This document shows, piece by piece, positions 26,277 to 37,444 of a stretch of 64,000 nucleotides of DNA. This stretch comes from Sphingomonas yunnanensis (GTDB lineage: Bacteria; Pseudomonadota; Alphaproteobacteria; Sphingomonadales; Sphingomonadaceae). Under the pieces are notes generated by a model that did not search any database, was not told the DNA's origin, and saw only the letters and a program-made list of their open reading frames with translations. The stretch covers positions 744,001 to 808,000 of the forward strand of contig NZ_JAIOKB010000001.1 of the NCBI RefSeq assembly GCF_019898765.1. The letters are read 5' to 3'. Both the position numbers and the translations under genes were made by a program. Positions within the stretch are counted from its first letter, which is position 1; every line of letters starts with the position of its first letter.

Positions 26277-26987
26277 ATGACATTCGCCACCCTGAGAACG
26301 GCCTCGCGCGGCGCGATCCTCGCGCTCGCCGGCCTGTCGATGACGGCCCACGCGGCCACGATCGACCACGACAAGGTCGTCGGCTTCCCCGACTCCGCCA
26401 AGGGTTATTACAAGACCTTCCAACCCTATCTCAAGGTCTTCACGGGCTGCGTCCCATTCCCCGCGGTTGACTCAGCCGGTAACACCAGCGGCGGGCTGAA
26501 GCCGGAGGGCACGGAGAGCGGCAGCTGCAGCAAGAGCAGCGGCCAGGTCTACATCCGTGCCGATCGATACAACCACGACTGCGCGGTGATGTATTCCTGG
26601 TACTTCCCCAAGGATCAGAACGCCGACGGTCCGGCCAACAACGGCCACCGCCACGATTGGGAGGACGTCGTCGTGTGGCTGTCGAGCTGCTCGAACGACG
26701 CCAAGATCCTGGCCGTCAGCTACTCGGCGCATGGCAAGTATGAGAAAAAGACCGATCCGCATCTCGACGGCGACCACCCGCTGGTGGCCTACCAGCAGGA
26801 TCCGGCCCCGCTCGATCACTCGGTCACCGACACCTCGACCAAGGGCGGCACCCAGCCCGCGGTGACCTGGAGCGATCTCACCGACGCCGCGCGCAAGGCT
26901 CTCAACGACACCGATTTCGGTAAGGCGGACGTGCCGTTCAAGGACGCGAACTTCTCGGCCAATCTCAAGAAGGCCTATTACAAGTGA
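26277..26987 (+). CDS. Secreted NLP (NPP1 family, necrosis and ethylene-inducing-like protein)
   Basis: A 236-aa protein with a clear signal peptide (GAILALAGLSMTAHA) and mature start ATIDHDKVVGFP, the usual NLP N-terminus. The diagnostic heptapeptide GHRHDWE is at residues 123-129, followed by VVVWLSSC, and CAVMYSWYFPKDQ precedes it. These supply the acidic/His cluster that binds a divalent cation in characterised NLPs. Four cysteines (58, 84, 102, 138) could form two disulfides. NLPs from plant pathogens bind glycosylinositol-phosphoryl-ceramides of dicot membranes and cause lysis. The start has AAGGA seven bases upstream. Single gene; no secretion genes are adjacent. Toxicity is inferred from the family only. 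Confidence 0.93.
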   Translation: MTFATLRTASRGAILALAGLSMTAHAATIDHDKVVGFPDSAKGYYKTFQPYLKVFTGCVPFPAVDSAGNTSGGLKPEGTESGSCSKSSGQVYIRADRYNHDCAVMYSWYFPKDQNADGPANNGHRHDWEDVVVWLSSCSNDAKILAVSYSAHGKYEKKTDPHLDGDHPLVAYQQDPAPLDHSVTDTSTKGGTQPAVTWSDLTDAARKALNDTDFGKADVPFKDANFSANLKKAYYK

Positions 26988-27041
26988 CAGCGCGGGGCCG
27001 GCGCGTCCGCGGCGGCCCCCCTCACGGTCGAAGGATCGCCT

Positions 27042-27593
27042 ATGAGACGGCTCGCCGGGCTGGGCGCGGTGGGTACTGCGCTGCTCGCTCTCAGCTATGT
27101 CGCGCTCACTCGCGCTCCCGCCTCCCCGCCGCCGAGCGATGGGGTGCGCGTGGTCGGCGCCGCCGGGCCGGTGGGCACCGCCCGGCTGGTCGCGCCGCCC
27201 GCCTCCGCTCCCACGCTGCCGACCCGGCCCGCCGCCGCCACGGACGAGACCGGCGCGTCGCCACGCGACCGTGCCGCGCTCGCCGACCTTCTCGCCGGGC
27301 AGGCGCGAGATCCGGCCTGGGCACCAGGCGCGGAGGCGGAGCTGCGCTCGCGCCTCGGGCCGGGCGGCAGCGCCACCTGCGCGGCGTTCCTGTGCCGGGT
27401 GGAGACCCTCGCGCCGGATCGCACGGGGGCGCGTACCCCCGACGAACAGGCCATGGCGATCACGCGCGATTGGCCGGCGCGGCTCTCCTACAATCCTGCC
27501 ACCGCGTCGGTCCGCGCGGATACGGCCTCACCGCGCCTGATCTTCTACGTGACCCGGGCGAGCGACGAAAAGGGTTCCCCCCTGCCCGGTTGA
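27042..27593 (+). CDS. Small exported or membrane-anchored protein, unknown function
   Basis: A 183-aa protein with an N-terminal hydrophobic helix (LGAVGTALLALSYVAL), a Pro/Ala-rich linker, and a C-terminal domain with PAWAPGAEAELRSRLG, then ATCAAFLCRVETLA, ending in RLIFYVTRASDEKG. The two cysteines seven residues apart in C-x5-F/L-C-R-V-E recur in periplasmic proteins of unknown function from Xanthomonas and sphingomonads. It starts 54 bases after the NLP stop on the same strand and may be co-transcribed with it. No function is proposed. Confidence 0.65.
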   Translation: MRRLAGLGAVGTALLALSYVALTRAPASPPPSDGVRVVGAAGPVGTARLVAPPASAPTLPTRPAAATDETGASPRDRAALADLLAGQARDPAWAPGAEAELRSRLGPGGSATCAAFLCRVETLAPDRTGARTPDEQAMAITRDWPARLSYNPATASVRADTASPRLIFYVTRASDEKGSPLPG

Positions 27594-28119
27594 GAGGCGG
27601 CGCTAGACCGTCCCGGCGACGAAGCCGATCATGACGGAACGAGCCGGTCGTCGCGAGCGTGCCGGCGCGATCCTCACGATGGGTGCTGCCGGCGCCGGCC
27701 TCCGATACCTGATCGTGTGACGCGGCGATGCCGCCGGACACCTTCGCTCCTCGCGAGTGGCGGGTCTGGCCGGTAACCGCCGACCACCATGCACCATAAG
27801 CGTCCTCCCGGACGAGCCGCAGGAGAGAGCGACCGCCGCCGACTCGATCATCACGCATCTTCTGGATCGACGTGGACTCGGCAGTCGGGCCGGATGGTCG
27901 CACGGTCAGCAGGCGTCGAGGCTCGATAGTTGCCCTATATTACTTTCAGCGGCGCTGAAATCGGAGACGGTATCCGAAAAGGTGCTTAACACAACATAAA
28001 TTAGGATCTTAGAAAGCGTTCAGGGTGATAACAATCGTCGTCACCTGGGCATCCTGCCGAAGCAAGATGCACGCCGGGTCAGCTGAATTACACGAGCGCT
28101 CAGTCCGAGGCACCTGTCG
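27594..28119. promoter_or_regulatory. Leader region of the chemotaxis operon with inverted repeat
   Basis: About 525 bases without a supported gene. The last 190 bases are distinctly AT-richer than the surroundings. A perfect inverted repeat TTTCAGC-GGC-GCTGAAA lies at 27944-27960, followed by tatccgaaaaggtgcttaac and acaacataaattagg, so the operon promoter is probably between 27930 and 28060. The repeat could be an operator or a small hairpin. A minus-strand frame at 27460-27903 was judged spurious. Confidence 0.5.
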
Positions 28120-28434
28120 ATGTCACCGTTACCGATAATGATAGGCCGGGACGCTTCTATCTCCGACATCGCCGCGATCCTCGACGTTCTCACAACTGCC
28201 ATCGCGGAGCATGCCGCCGTGACGATCGACCTCGCCGCCGTGACAAGTGCCGATCTGAGTCTTCTTCAATTACTTGAGTCAGCCCGCCGAGAGGCGGCGC
28301 GCGGCGGTCGCTTACTCTCGCTTGCCACGTCCGCTGCGCCCGCGATCGCGGCGTTGCTAGATCGGGCGGGCTTCATGACCGCGGCGACACCTGCCGACAT
28401 CGAATTCTGGTCTCATGGAGCATTACCGCGATGA
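28120..28434 (+). CDS. STAS-domain protein at head of che operon
   Basis: A 104-aa STAS domain: VTIDLAAVTSADLSLLQLLE matches the strand-loop-helix around the phosphorylatable Ser of anti-anti-sigma factors, with ARGGRLLSLATSA and LLDRAGF after it. Candidate serine residues are in TSADLS. Such single-domain proteins head chemotaxis operons in several alphaproteobacteria; their exact job there is unclear. Its stop overlaps the cheY start (ATGA). Expected cytosolic. Confidence 0.8.
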   Translation: MSPLPIMIGRDASISDIAAILDVLTTAIAEHAAVTIDLAAVTSADLSLLQLLESARREAARGGRLLSLATSAAPAIAALLDRAGFMTAATPADIEFWSHGALPR

Positions 28435-28799
28435 GCGCGTCCATTCTCACCGTCGACGATAGCGCCAGCCTGCGCATGGCGATCCGTATCGCACTGACCG
28501 GCGCGGGCTATGCGGTGACCGAGGCATGCGACGGCGCGGACGGGCTGGCCATGGCGGAGGCGTCGCGCTTCGACCTGATCGTCACCGATCTCAACATGCC
28601 CAACATGGACGGGCTGAGCATGATCCGCGCGCTGCGCGCGCAGCCCGCGCAGGCGGGCGTGCCGATCATCTTCCTCAGCACCGAATCCGACGCCGACGTG
28701 AAGGCGCAGGCCAAGGCAGCCGGCGCCACCGGCTGGCTGGTCAAGCCGTTCAATCCCGATCAGCTCGTCAAGGTGGCGCGCAAGGTCCTGGGCCGGTGA
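28431..28799 (+). CDS. cheY: Chemotaxis response regulator CheY
   Basis: A 122-aa stand-alone receiver domain. Acidic pair DD at residues 9-10, phospho-acceptor Asp53 (VTDLNMPNMDG), conserved Thr/Ser in FLSTES and Lys in WLVKPFNPDQL. Phosphorylated by CheA, it would bind the flagellar motor switch. It overlaps the STAS gene and cheA at both ends. Flagellar genes are not in the window apart from a FliL-like gene 30 kb away. Confidence 0.93.
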   Translation: MSASILTVDDSASLRMAIRIALTGAGYAVTEACDGADGLAMAEASRFDLIVTDLNMPNMDGLSMIRALRAQPAQAGVPIIFLSTESDADVKAQAKAAGATGWLVKPFNPDQLVKVARKVLGR

Positions 28800-30760
28800 G
28801 CGAGGATCCGGCATCGGTCTTTCGCGTCGAGGCGGCCGACCTGCTCGACCAGGTCGAGCAGGGTCTGCTCGACCTCGGCGATCGACTGGACGACATGGCG
28901 CTCGTCGACGCGGTGTTCCGCGGGCTGCACACGCTCAAGGGCTCGGGCGCGATGTTCGGCTTCGACGCGCTCGCCGCCTTCACCCACCACTGCGAGAGCG
29001 CGTTCGACCGCGTGCGCAAGGGCGACGTCCCCGCGACCGCCGAACTCGTCGCGGTGATCCTGTCGGCGCGCGACCATATGCGCGCGCTGGTCGACGGCAC
29101 CGCCCCGAGCGCGGACGGCGAGGCGATCCTGCAGCGGCTCGCCGGGGCACTGGCCAGCGCCACTCGCGACGGGATCTCGCCCGCAGCGACCGCGCCGGCC
29201 TCGGCGCTGGCGGGATGGCAGCTGTTCCTTCGCCTACCCGTCGATGCCATGCGCAACGGCACCAATCCGCTGACTCTGCTCGACGAGCTGCGCGCGCTCG
29301 GCGACTGCACGGTGATCGCGCGTGCCGACGGCGTGCCGCCGCTCAGCGAACTCGACCCGCTCGACTGCCATATCAGCTGGGACGTCACGCTGCGCGGCGA
29401 TATCAGCCGCGAGGCGATCGAGGACGTCTTCCTCTTCGTCATGGACGACATGGAACTGCGGCTCGATCCGATCGCCGCGGCGGACTCGCCGCTCGTCCAG
29501 CCCGTCTCGTCGCCGCCCGCGGCCGCGACCGACGCCGCGGTCGCGGATCAGGGCCTCGCCGAGGCGCCGCCGGCCGCGCGCGCCGTCGGGGAGAGCGTCC
29601 GCGTCCCCGCCGAGCGGCTCGACGTCCTCATGGACCGGGTCGGCGAGCTCGTCATCGCGCAGAGTCGCCTGTCACAGCTGGCGCATCAGGACGGCGGCGT
29701 CGCGCTGCGCTCCGTGGCGGAGGAGGTCGAACGGCTCTCGGGCGAGCTGCGCGACACGATGATGGGGCTCCGCATGGTCCCGGTGGCGAGTCTGTTCGGC
29801 CGCTTCCGCCGCCTCGTCCACGATCTCGCACGCGACACCGGCAAGGCGATCGACCTGGTCACAGAGGGCGAGTCGACCGAGATCGACAAGTCTGTGATCG
29901 AGCGGCTGTTCGACCCGCTTGTCCACATCATTCGCAACAGCTGCGACCATGGACTGGAGGGCGCCGCGGACCGCCGTGCCGCCGGCAAGAACGAGACGGG
30001 GATGGTTCGTCTCTCGGCGCACCAGGCCGGCGGCCAGGTCGTGATCACGATCCGCGACGACGGCCGCGGCATCGACCGCGCGCGCGTCCGCGCCAAGGCG
30101 GAGGCCAACGGCCTGGTTCAGCCGGGGCAGGTGCTGAGCGACGCCGAATTGCTCGCGCTGATCTTCGCGCCGGGCTTCTCCACCGCGGCGCAGGTCACCA
30201 ATCTCTCGGGGCGCGGCGTCGGCATGGACGTGGTCAAGCGCACGATCGAGACGCTGCGCGGGACGATCGACGTCGCCTCGGTCGACGGCGAGGGTTCGGA
30301 GATCACGCTGCGCATCCCGCTGACACTGGCGATCATCGATGGGCTGCTCGTCCGCGTCGGCGACAGTCGCTACGTCCTGCCGCTCGCCGCGATCGAGGAG
30401 TGCGTGGAACTCAGTCCGGAGCAGGACCGCCAATCCGAGGGCCGCAGCCTGATCACGCTGCGCGACCGACTGGTGCCGTTCCTGCGGCTGCGGGAGCTGT
30501 TCGCGACCGGCACGCGGCCCGATCCCTTTCAGAAGATCGTCGTCGTCTCCATCGGCACCGAGCGCGTCGGCCTCGTCGTCGACCAGATCATCGGCAATCA
30601 CCAGACCGTCATCAAGTCGATGTCGATGCTGCACCGCGATATCGGCTCCTTCTCTGGCGCGACGATCCTCGGCGACGGCAACGTCGCGCTCATCCTCGAC
30701 ATCGGCGATCTCGTCGATGCCGCTCGGCCACGGGAGGAGCGGCTGCGCGCCGCCGGATAG
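28796..30760 (+). CDS. cheA: Chemotaxis histidine kinase CheA
   Basis: A 654-aa kinase starting with GTG that overlaps cheY. Domains: HPt with phospho-His45 in LHTLKGSGAMFGF; a middle domain (about 135-235) with TNPLTLLDELRALGDC; dimerisation helices VPAERLDVLMDRVGELVIAQ; ATPase core with N box HIIRNSCDHGLEG, G1 DDGRGID, F box PGFSTA and G2 GRGVGMDVVK; C-terminal CheW-like regulatory domain with HQTVIKSMSMLHRDIGSFSG. All catalytic motifs are intact. It pairs with two CheW proteins and an MCP encoded immediately downstream. Confidence 0.96.
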   Translation: MSEDPASVFRVEAADLLDQVEQGLLDLGDRLDDMALVDAVFRGLHTLKGSGAMFGFDALAAFTHHCESAFDRVRKGDVPATAELVAVILSARDHMRALVDGTAPSADGEAILQRLAGALASATRDGISPAATAPASALAGWQLFLRLPVDAMRNGTNPLTLLDELRALGDCTVIARADGVPPLSELDPLDCHISWDVTLRGDISREAIEDVFLFVMDDMELRLDPIAAADSPLVQPVSSPPAAATDAAVADQGLAEAPPAARAVGESVRVPAERLDVLMDRVGELVIAQSRLSQLAHQDGGVALRSVAEEVERLSGELRDTMMGLRMVPVASLFGRFRRLVHDLARDTGKAIDLVTEGESTEIDKSVIERLFDPLVHIIRNSCDHGLEGAADRRAAGKNETGMVRLSAHQAGGQVVITIRDDGRGIDRARVRAKAEANGLVQPGQVLSDAELLALIFAPGFSTAAQVTNLSGRGVGMDVVKRTIETLRGTIDVASVDGEGSEITLRIPLTLAIIDGLLVRVGDSRYVLPLAAIEECVELSPEQDRQSEGRSLITLRDRLVPFLRLRELFATGTRPDPFQKIVVVSIGTERVGLVVDQIIGNHQTVIKSMSMLHRDIGSFSGATILGDGNVALILDIGDLVDAARPREERLRAAG

Positions 30761-30763
30761 ATC

Positions 30764-31240
30764 ATGACCGACTCCGCTTCTCTAACCGGGAATGTTGCCG
30801 GCGACCTCGAGGTCCTGTCGTTCGGGCTCGGCGGCGAGACTCTCGCCATCCCCGCCGCGATGGTGCAGGAGATCATCGACCTGCTGCCCGAGACGGCGGT
30901 GCCGGGCGCCGACCCGCTGGTCGGCCACGTCATCAATTACCGCGGCCGCGTCATCCCGCTCGCCGATCTGCGCACCGCCTTCGGCATGGCGCCCGCACCG
31001 CCGACGCGCGACAGCCGCATCATCGTCATCGAGCAGGCGCTCGGCGACGATGCCACCGAGCTGATCGGGCTGCGCGCCGACACGGTCAACGAGGTCACGA
31101 TCCTGTCCGCCGCCAGCCGCGAGCCGCCTCCGGTGATCGGCCTGCGCTGGCGCCGCGAGCACGTCAGCGGCCTGGTCCAGCATCGCGATCAGATCGTCGT
31201 GCTGCCCGATCTCGCGGCGATCTTCGCCCCGCTCCGCTGA
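30764..31240 (+). CDS. cheW: Chemotaxis coupling protein CheW (copy 1)
   Basis: A 158-aa CheW domain protein that bridges receptors and CheA. Typical segments: VLSFGLGGETLAIPAAMVQE, VGHVINYRGRVIPLADLRTA and a closing VVLPDLAAIF. It starts four bases after the cheA stop. The second CheW two genes later is quite different in sequence (see there), so the two may serve different receptors. Confidence 0.93.
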   Translation: MTDSASLTGNVAGDLEVLSFGLGGETLAIPAAMVQEIIDLLPETAVPGADPLVGHVINYRGRVIPLADLRTAFGMAPAPPTRDSRIIVIEQALGDDATELIGLRADTVNEVTILSAASREPPPVIGLRWRREHVSGLVQHRDQIVVLPDLAAIFAPLR

Positions 31241-31282
31241 GCGTCTACCGCCACTGTCATCACGTCCCGAAGGGGGGCTGCC

Positions 31283-33208
31283 ATGAACGCGTTTACCAAC
31301 CTGTCGATACCCAAGAAGCTGATCATCTGCTTCTCGATCCTGCTGATCTGCGCGATCGGCGCCAACACCATCATCTATAGCAGGGCGCAGGGCCTCAAGG
31401 CCGCGACCGCGATGAACGTGCACACCTTCGCGGTGCTCGACGCGGCCAGCGGCATCAAGGAGAATGCCGTCAATCAGGAGACCGGCTACCGCGGCTTCCT
31501 GTTGTCCGGCGACGGCAAGTTCCTCGATCCCTATCGCAAGGGCGCGAGCGACTTCGCCACCGCGTGGGAGACGGCGCGCCGGCTCACCGCCGACAATCCC
31601 GCGCAGCAGGAGCGGCTGCAGAAGATCAAGGCGTCGATGGACGAGTGGCGCGGCCGGGTGGCCGAGCGGGCGATCGGCCTGATGGCCGATCCGCGCACCG
31701 TCGCGGCGGCGCGGCAGATCGAGACCAGCGGCGCGGGCAAGGAGCTGTTCGACGCGTTGCGGGCGCAGATCCTCGCGGTGACCGACGAGGAGAACCGGCT
31801 GATGACGCAGCGCCAGGCGGCGCAGGCGGAAGCGTTCGCGACGATCGACCAGGCGATCTTCATCGGCATGGGCCTGGTGGTGCTCGTCGTCCTCGCCGTC
31901 GGCTTCGGCATGACCGCCACGATCGCGCGGCCGATCGACCGTGTCGCCGAGCTGCTCGCCAGACTCGCCACGCCGCTGGTCACCGAGCGCAAGGACGAGG
32001 TCGGGCGCATGATGGGCAGCGCGCAGGCGGTGGAGGCGGCGTTCCAGGACGTCTCGACCGTCGTGTCAGCGGTCTCGATCGGTGACCTGAGCAAGACGCT
32101 GGAGCGCGACTACGGCGGGCTGAGCAGCGACGTCGGCCGCGTGCTGACGGTGATGATGCGCAACCTCAACGCGATGGCGGCATTGGCCGACACGATCGCG
32201 AAGGGCGACCTCACCGTCGAGCACGCGCCGCTTTCGGACAAGGACAAGCTCGGCCAGGCCCAGCTCGCGATGGTGACTCGCCTGCGCGCCGTGGTCGGCG
32301 ACGCCACCGCCGCGGCGGCGAGCGTCTCCTCGGGCAGCCAGCAATTGTCGTCGGCGGCCGATCAGGTCAGCCAGGGCGCGACCGAGCAGGCCGCCGCGGC
32401 CGAGGAAGCCTCCGCCTCGATGGAGCAGATGGCCGCCAACATCAAACAGAACGCCGACAATGCCGCGCAGACCGAGAAGATCGCGCGCCAGTCGTCGACC
32501 GAGGCCGAGCGCAGCGGTGCCGCCGTGCTGAAGGCGGTCGCGGCGATGCGCACGATCGCCGAGAAGATCGGCATCGTCCAGGAGATCGCGCGCCAGACCG
32601 ACCTGCTCGCGCTCAACGCGGCGGTCGAGGCGGCGCGCGCCGGTGATCATGGCAAGGGCTTCGCGGTGGTCGCCGCCGAGGTCCGCAAGCTCGCCGAGCG
32701 CAGCCAGGCCGCGGCGCTGGAGATCAGCGGCATGTCGTCCGATACCGTCGGTGCCGCGACCGAGGCGGGCGACATGCTCACGCGGCTGGTGCCCGACATC
32801 CGCCGCACCGCCGAGCTGGTCGCCGAGATCAGCGCGGCCTGCCGCGAACAGGATATCGGCGCCGCGCAGATCAACCAGGCGATCCAGCAGCTCGACGAAG
32901 TGACGCAGCAGAATGCGTCGGCCTCCGAGCAGATCTCCTCGACGTCCGAGTCGCTCGCGCAGCAGGCCGAGGAATTGCAGCAGAGCATGGGCTTCTTCCG
33001 CATCGACGACGAGCGGGCCGTCGCACCGACGCGCCGGTCGACGGGTACCGCGGCCGCGCACCGCCCGAAGCCGGCCGTGTCGGCCAGGCCGTCGCGACCC
33101 AAGCCCGGGTCGGTGCAGGACCAGAAGGCGCGGGTCCGCGGCTTCGCGCTCGACCTCACCAGCGGCGGTCCAGATGCCGAGGACGTCGAGTTCGGCCGCG
33201 TGGCATGA
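31283..33208 (+). CDS. Methyl-accepting chemotaxis protein with CHASE3-like sensor
   Basis: A 641-aa receptor. An N-terminal membrane helix ([20 protein letters not shown]) and a second near residue 195 ([18 protein letters not shown]) enclose a periplasmic helical bundle with [14 protein letters not shown], the CHASE3 signature. HAMP follows, then a long coiled coil and the highly conserved signalling tip [20 protein letters not shown] with [22 protein letters not shown]-rich repeats ([19 protein letters not shown]) are probable methylation sites for CheR/CheB. No C-terminal CheR-tethering pentapeptide is seen. It overlaps the next cheW by ATGA. Confidence 0.94.
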   Translation: MNAFTNLSIPKKLIICFSILLICAIGANTIIYSRAQGLKAATAMNVHTFAVLDAASGIKENAVNQETGYRGFLLSGDGKFLDPYRKGASDFATAWETARRLTADNPAQQERLQKIKASMDEWRGRVAERAIGLMADPRTVAAARQIETSGAGKELFDALRAQILAVTDEENRLMTQRQAAQAEAFATIDQAIFIGMGLVVLVVLAVGFGMTATIARPIDRVAELLARLATPLVTERKDEVGRMMGSAQAVEAAFQDVSTVVSAVSIGDLSKTLERDYGGLSSDVGRVLTVMMRNLNAMAALADTIAKGDLTVEHAPLSDKDKLGQAQLAMVTRLRAVVGDATAAAASVSSGSQQLSSAADQVSQGATEQAAAAEEASASMEQMAANIKQNADNAAQTEKIARQSSTEAERSGAAVLKAVAAMRTIAEKIGIVQEIARQTDLLALNAAVEAARAGDHGKGFAVVAAEVRKLAERSQAAALEISGMSSDTVGAATEAGDMLTRLVPDIRRTAELVAEISAACREQDIGAAQINQAIQQLDEVTQQNASASEQISSTSESLAQQAEELQQSMGFFRIDDERAVAPTRRSTGTAAAHRPKPAVSARPSRPKPGSVQDQKARVRGFALDLTSGGPDAEDVEFGRVA

Positions 33209-33717
33209 GCGGCGCGGGTGCGACGCTTTCCGGCCCGCTGCAGACGATCGTCTTCGGCATCGCCGACGAGCTTTTCGCGCTGCCGGTCGGGGTCGTCCGC
33301 GAGATCCTCGACCATCGCCCCGGCTTTCGCATCCCCGCCGCGCCGGACTGGCTGATCGGCCTGTGCGACGTGCGCGGCGAGTCGGTGCCGATGGTCGATT
33401 TCCGCCGCTGCCTCGGGCTCGACCCGGTCGGCCCGACGCCGGCGACGCGCGTCATCGTGGTCGAGGCGGAGACCGGCGCGACGCGGCCGCTCGCGATCGG
33501 ACTGATCGTCGATCGGGTCGCCGACGTCTGCGGCTGGTCGCGCGCGGCGGTCGAGCCGGTGCCGGATACCGGCACGGCGTGGCGATCGTGCCACGTCGTC
33601 GGGGTGCTGCGCCGCGACGCGGGGTTGGTCGGCCTGCTCGATCTCGCCGGCATCCTCGCCGGGATGGAGCAGGCGCTCGACGCGCGCGTGCCGCGGCGCG
33701 CCGATCTCGCCGCCTGA
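33205..33717 (+). CDS. cheW: Chemotaxis coupling protein CheW (copy 2)
   Basis: A 170-aa CheW-like domain: [40 protein letters not shown] and [15 protein letters not shown]. The ATG overlaps the MCP stop, so it is made together with the receptor. Compared with copy 1 it has extra cysteines and tryptophans ([14 protein letters not shown]). Presumed adaptor between the operon's receptor(s) and CheA. Confidence 0.9.
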   Translation: MSGAGATLSGPLQTIVFGIADELFALPVGVVREILDHRPGFRIPAAPDWLIGLCDVRGESVPMVDFRRCLGLDPVGPTPATRVIVVEAETGATRPLAIGLIVDRVADVCGWSRAAVEPVPDTGTAWRSCHVVGVLRRDAGLVGLLDLAGILAGMEQALDARVPRRADLAA

Positions 33718-33776
33718 CGACGATCCGCGACGCGCCCGCATCGGCGCGGCACCAAGCATAGGAGAGAGCATCGACG

Positions 33777-35757
<1,981 letters not shown>

Positions 35758-35770
35758 GGACAAGGCGCCG

Positions 35771-37444
35771 ATGCTGTACGAGATGATCGACACCGCCGGG
35801 ATCGAGCCGGTGGAATGCCCGATCCGCCGGGACTTGGCGCGGCTCGCGGCCGAGCTCGACACGCGCTTCCTGCGCGCGGGCACGGTCCTTGCCGACGCGA
35901 TCGCGTTGGTCGACCGGATCATCGCCGGGCTCGACACGGTGGTGGAGGCGCTCGGTGAGGAACGCGCCGGCGCCGCGGCACGCGACCTCGCCGCGATCGC
36001 GGCGCGCATCACGGCGCTGCCGACCGAGCTGGGCGAGCGATCGACCGAAGTACGAACGATCGCGGCGATCGCGGCCGTGCTGCGTCAGCAGGTACTCGAC
36101 ATGCACCGCTCGCTGCGCGTGCTCGGCATCTACGGCATGAACATCAAGATCGCCGCCTCGGGCGAGGCCCAGTTCGTCGGCTTCGTCGACGGCATGAACG
36201 GCAAGCTCGCCTCGGGCGAGGCGCTGCTCTCGGGGTTGATCGCCACGCTCAAGGAGCTGGAGGCCGGTCTGTCGCGCGTCCAGCAGGTCGACCGGCTGCT
36301 CGCGGCCGAGTGCGCGAAGGCAGTGCCCGCGGTGCCGGAGCGATTGGCGGCGGACGCGGCGCGGCTCGATGACCATCTGCGCGGTGTCGCGTCACTGGCG
36401 CACCGCGTCGCCGCCATCGCGCGCAGCATCCAGGCGAAAGTCGGCGTCGTGCTCGGCGCGCTGCAGGTCGGCGACAGCACGCGGCAGCGACTCGAGCACG
36501 TCGTCTCGTCGCTGCACATCGTCGAGTCGCACGGCTGCGGCGCCGGCGCCGCGGCGTATGTCGACCGGCTGCTCGCGGCGCAGCTCGACGCCATCGTCGC
36601 GAGCTTCGAGCGGGAGACACGCGCGCTGGTCGGCTCGCTCGTCGCCCTCGTGCCCGACGCGCATGCGCTGCTCGAGCTGATCGGCGAACAGGCCGGCGAT
36701 GATGGTCGCGGCTTCCTGTCGCGCCTCGACGACAGCGTCTCCGAGATGGACCGGATCATCTTCCAGCTCCAATCCGCGCAGCATCAGGCGCAGCGTATGA
36801 CGACCCTGGTCGCCACGACCGTCTCCGATCTGACGCACCGGGTCGGGTCGCTGCGAAGGATCCGCACCGACGTGCAGGATATCGCGACCAACACGCGCCT
36901 GCTCTGCCGGCGCCACGGCGCGGTCGGTCGCGCCGTCGCGGTCGTCGCGCAGGAGGTCGACGCCTATGCACGCGACCTCGGCACCACGACGGATCAGGTC
37001 GCGCGGACGATCGGGCGGCTCGCCGATGCCGAGGGGACGCTCTCGCTCCGCGGAGCGGGAACGTGCGACATCGGCGAGATGCTGGGCGGCGCGCTCGGCG
37101 TCATCCGCCAGGCGTGCCATCGCACGGAGCAGGTCGTCCGCGCCGGCGGTGACGAGGCGGCGCGCCTGGTCGAGGTCGTGCGCACCACGGCCTCGGAGCT
37201 CGCCGCCGAACTGGCCTTGTCCGACACGATGGCGGCGCTCGCGGCGGCGCTGACCGCCCGGGCGGGCGAGGACGCGGCGCTGACCGCGGCGGATGAGTCA
37301 TCGTTGCGGGAGGTACTGCCAGCGATCGCACGTCTCTACACGATGGCGGGCGAGCGGCAGATCCACGCGTCCTACCAGCTGCCCGGGATGGACGCGGTGC
37401 TGGCCGCGCCCGTCGCCGATGACGAGGACGACGGTCTTTTCTGA
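35771..37444 (+). CDS. MCP-like helical protein with degenerate signalling tip (che operon)
   Basis: A 557-aa, mostly alpha-helical soluble protein with no transmembrane segment and no recognisable sensor domain. Residues 365-420 read IRTDVQDIATNTRLLC then AVAVVAQEVDAYARD. This aligns with the MCP signalling hairpin (I-x-x-I-A-x-Q-T-x-L-L ... F-A-V-V-A-x-E-V-R) but lacks about seven residues at the tip: the N-A-A-x-E-A-A-R-A-G stretch that contacts CheA/CheW is replaced by RRHGAVGRA. The rest is long heptad-like helices with many Ala/Leu. It begins 13 bases after cheB and is evidently part of the operon. Its role, such as scaffold, decoy receptor or adaptor, is unknown. Confidence 0.75.
   Translation: MLYEMIDTAGIEPVECPIRRDLARLAAELDTRFLRAGTVLADAIALVDRIIAGLDTVVEALGEERAGAAARDLAAIAARITALPTELGERSTEVRTIAAIAAVLRQQVLDMHRSLRVLGIYGMNIKIAASGEAQFVGFVDGMNGKLASGEALLSGLIATLKELEAGLSRVQQVDRLLAAECAKAVPAVPERLAADAARLDDHLRGVASLAHRVAAIARSIQAKVGVVLGALQVGDSTRQRLEHVVSSLHIVESHGCGAGAAAYVDRLLAAQLDAIVASFERETRALVGSLVALVPDAHALLELIGEQAGDDGRGFLSRLDDSVSEMDRIIFQLQSAQHQAQRMTTLVATTVSDLTHRVGSLRRIRTDVQDIATNTRLLCRRHGAVGRAVAVVAQEVDAYARDLGTTTDQVARTIGRLADAEGTLSLRGAGTCDIGEMLGGALGVIRQACHRTEQVVRAGGDEAARLVEVVRTTASELAAELALSDTMAALAAALTARAGEDAALTAADESSLREVLPAIARLYTMAGERQIHASYQLPGMDAVLAAPVADDEDDGLF

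Noticed and set aside
25886..26401. 171-codon minus-strand frame upstream of the NLP gene.
   Set aside because: It runs through the NLP signal peptide on the other strand and has no recognisable features.
27460..27903. 147-codon minus-strand frame before the che operon.
   Set aside because: Overlaps the end of a better-supported gene, Arg-rich, no ribosome site, no motif.
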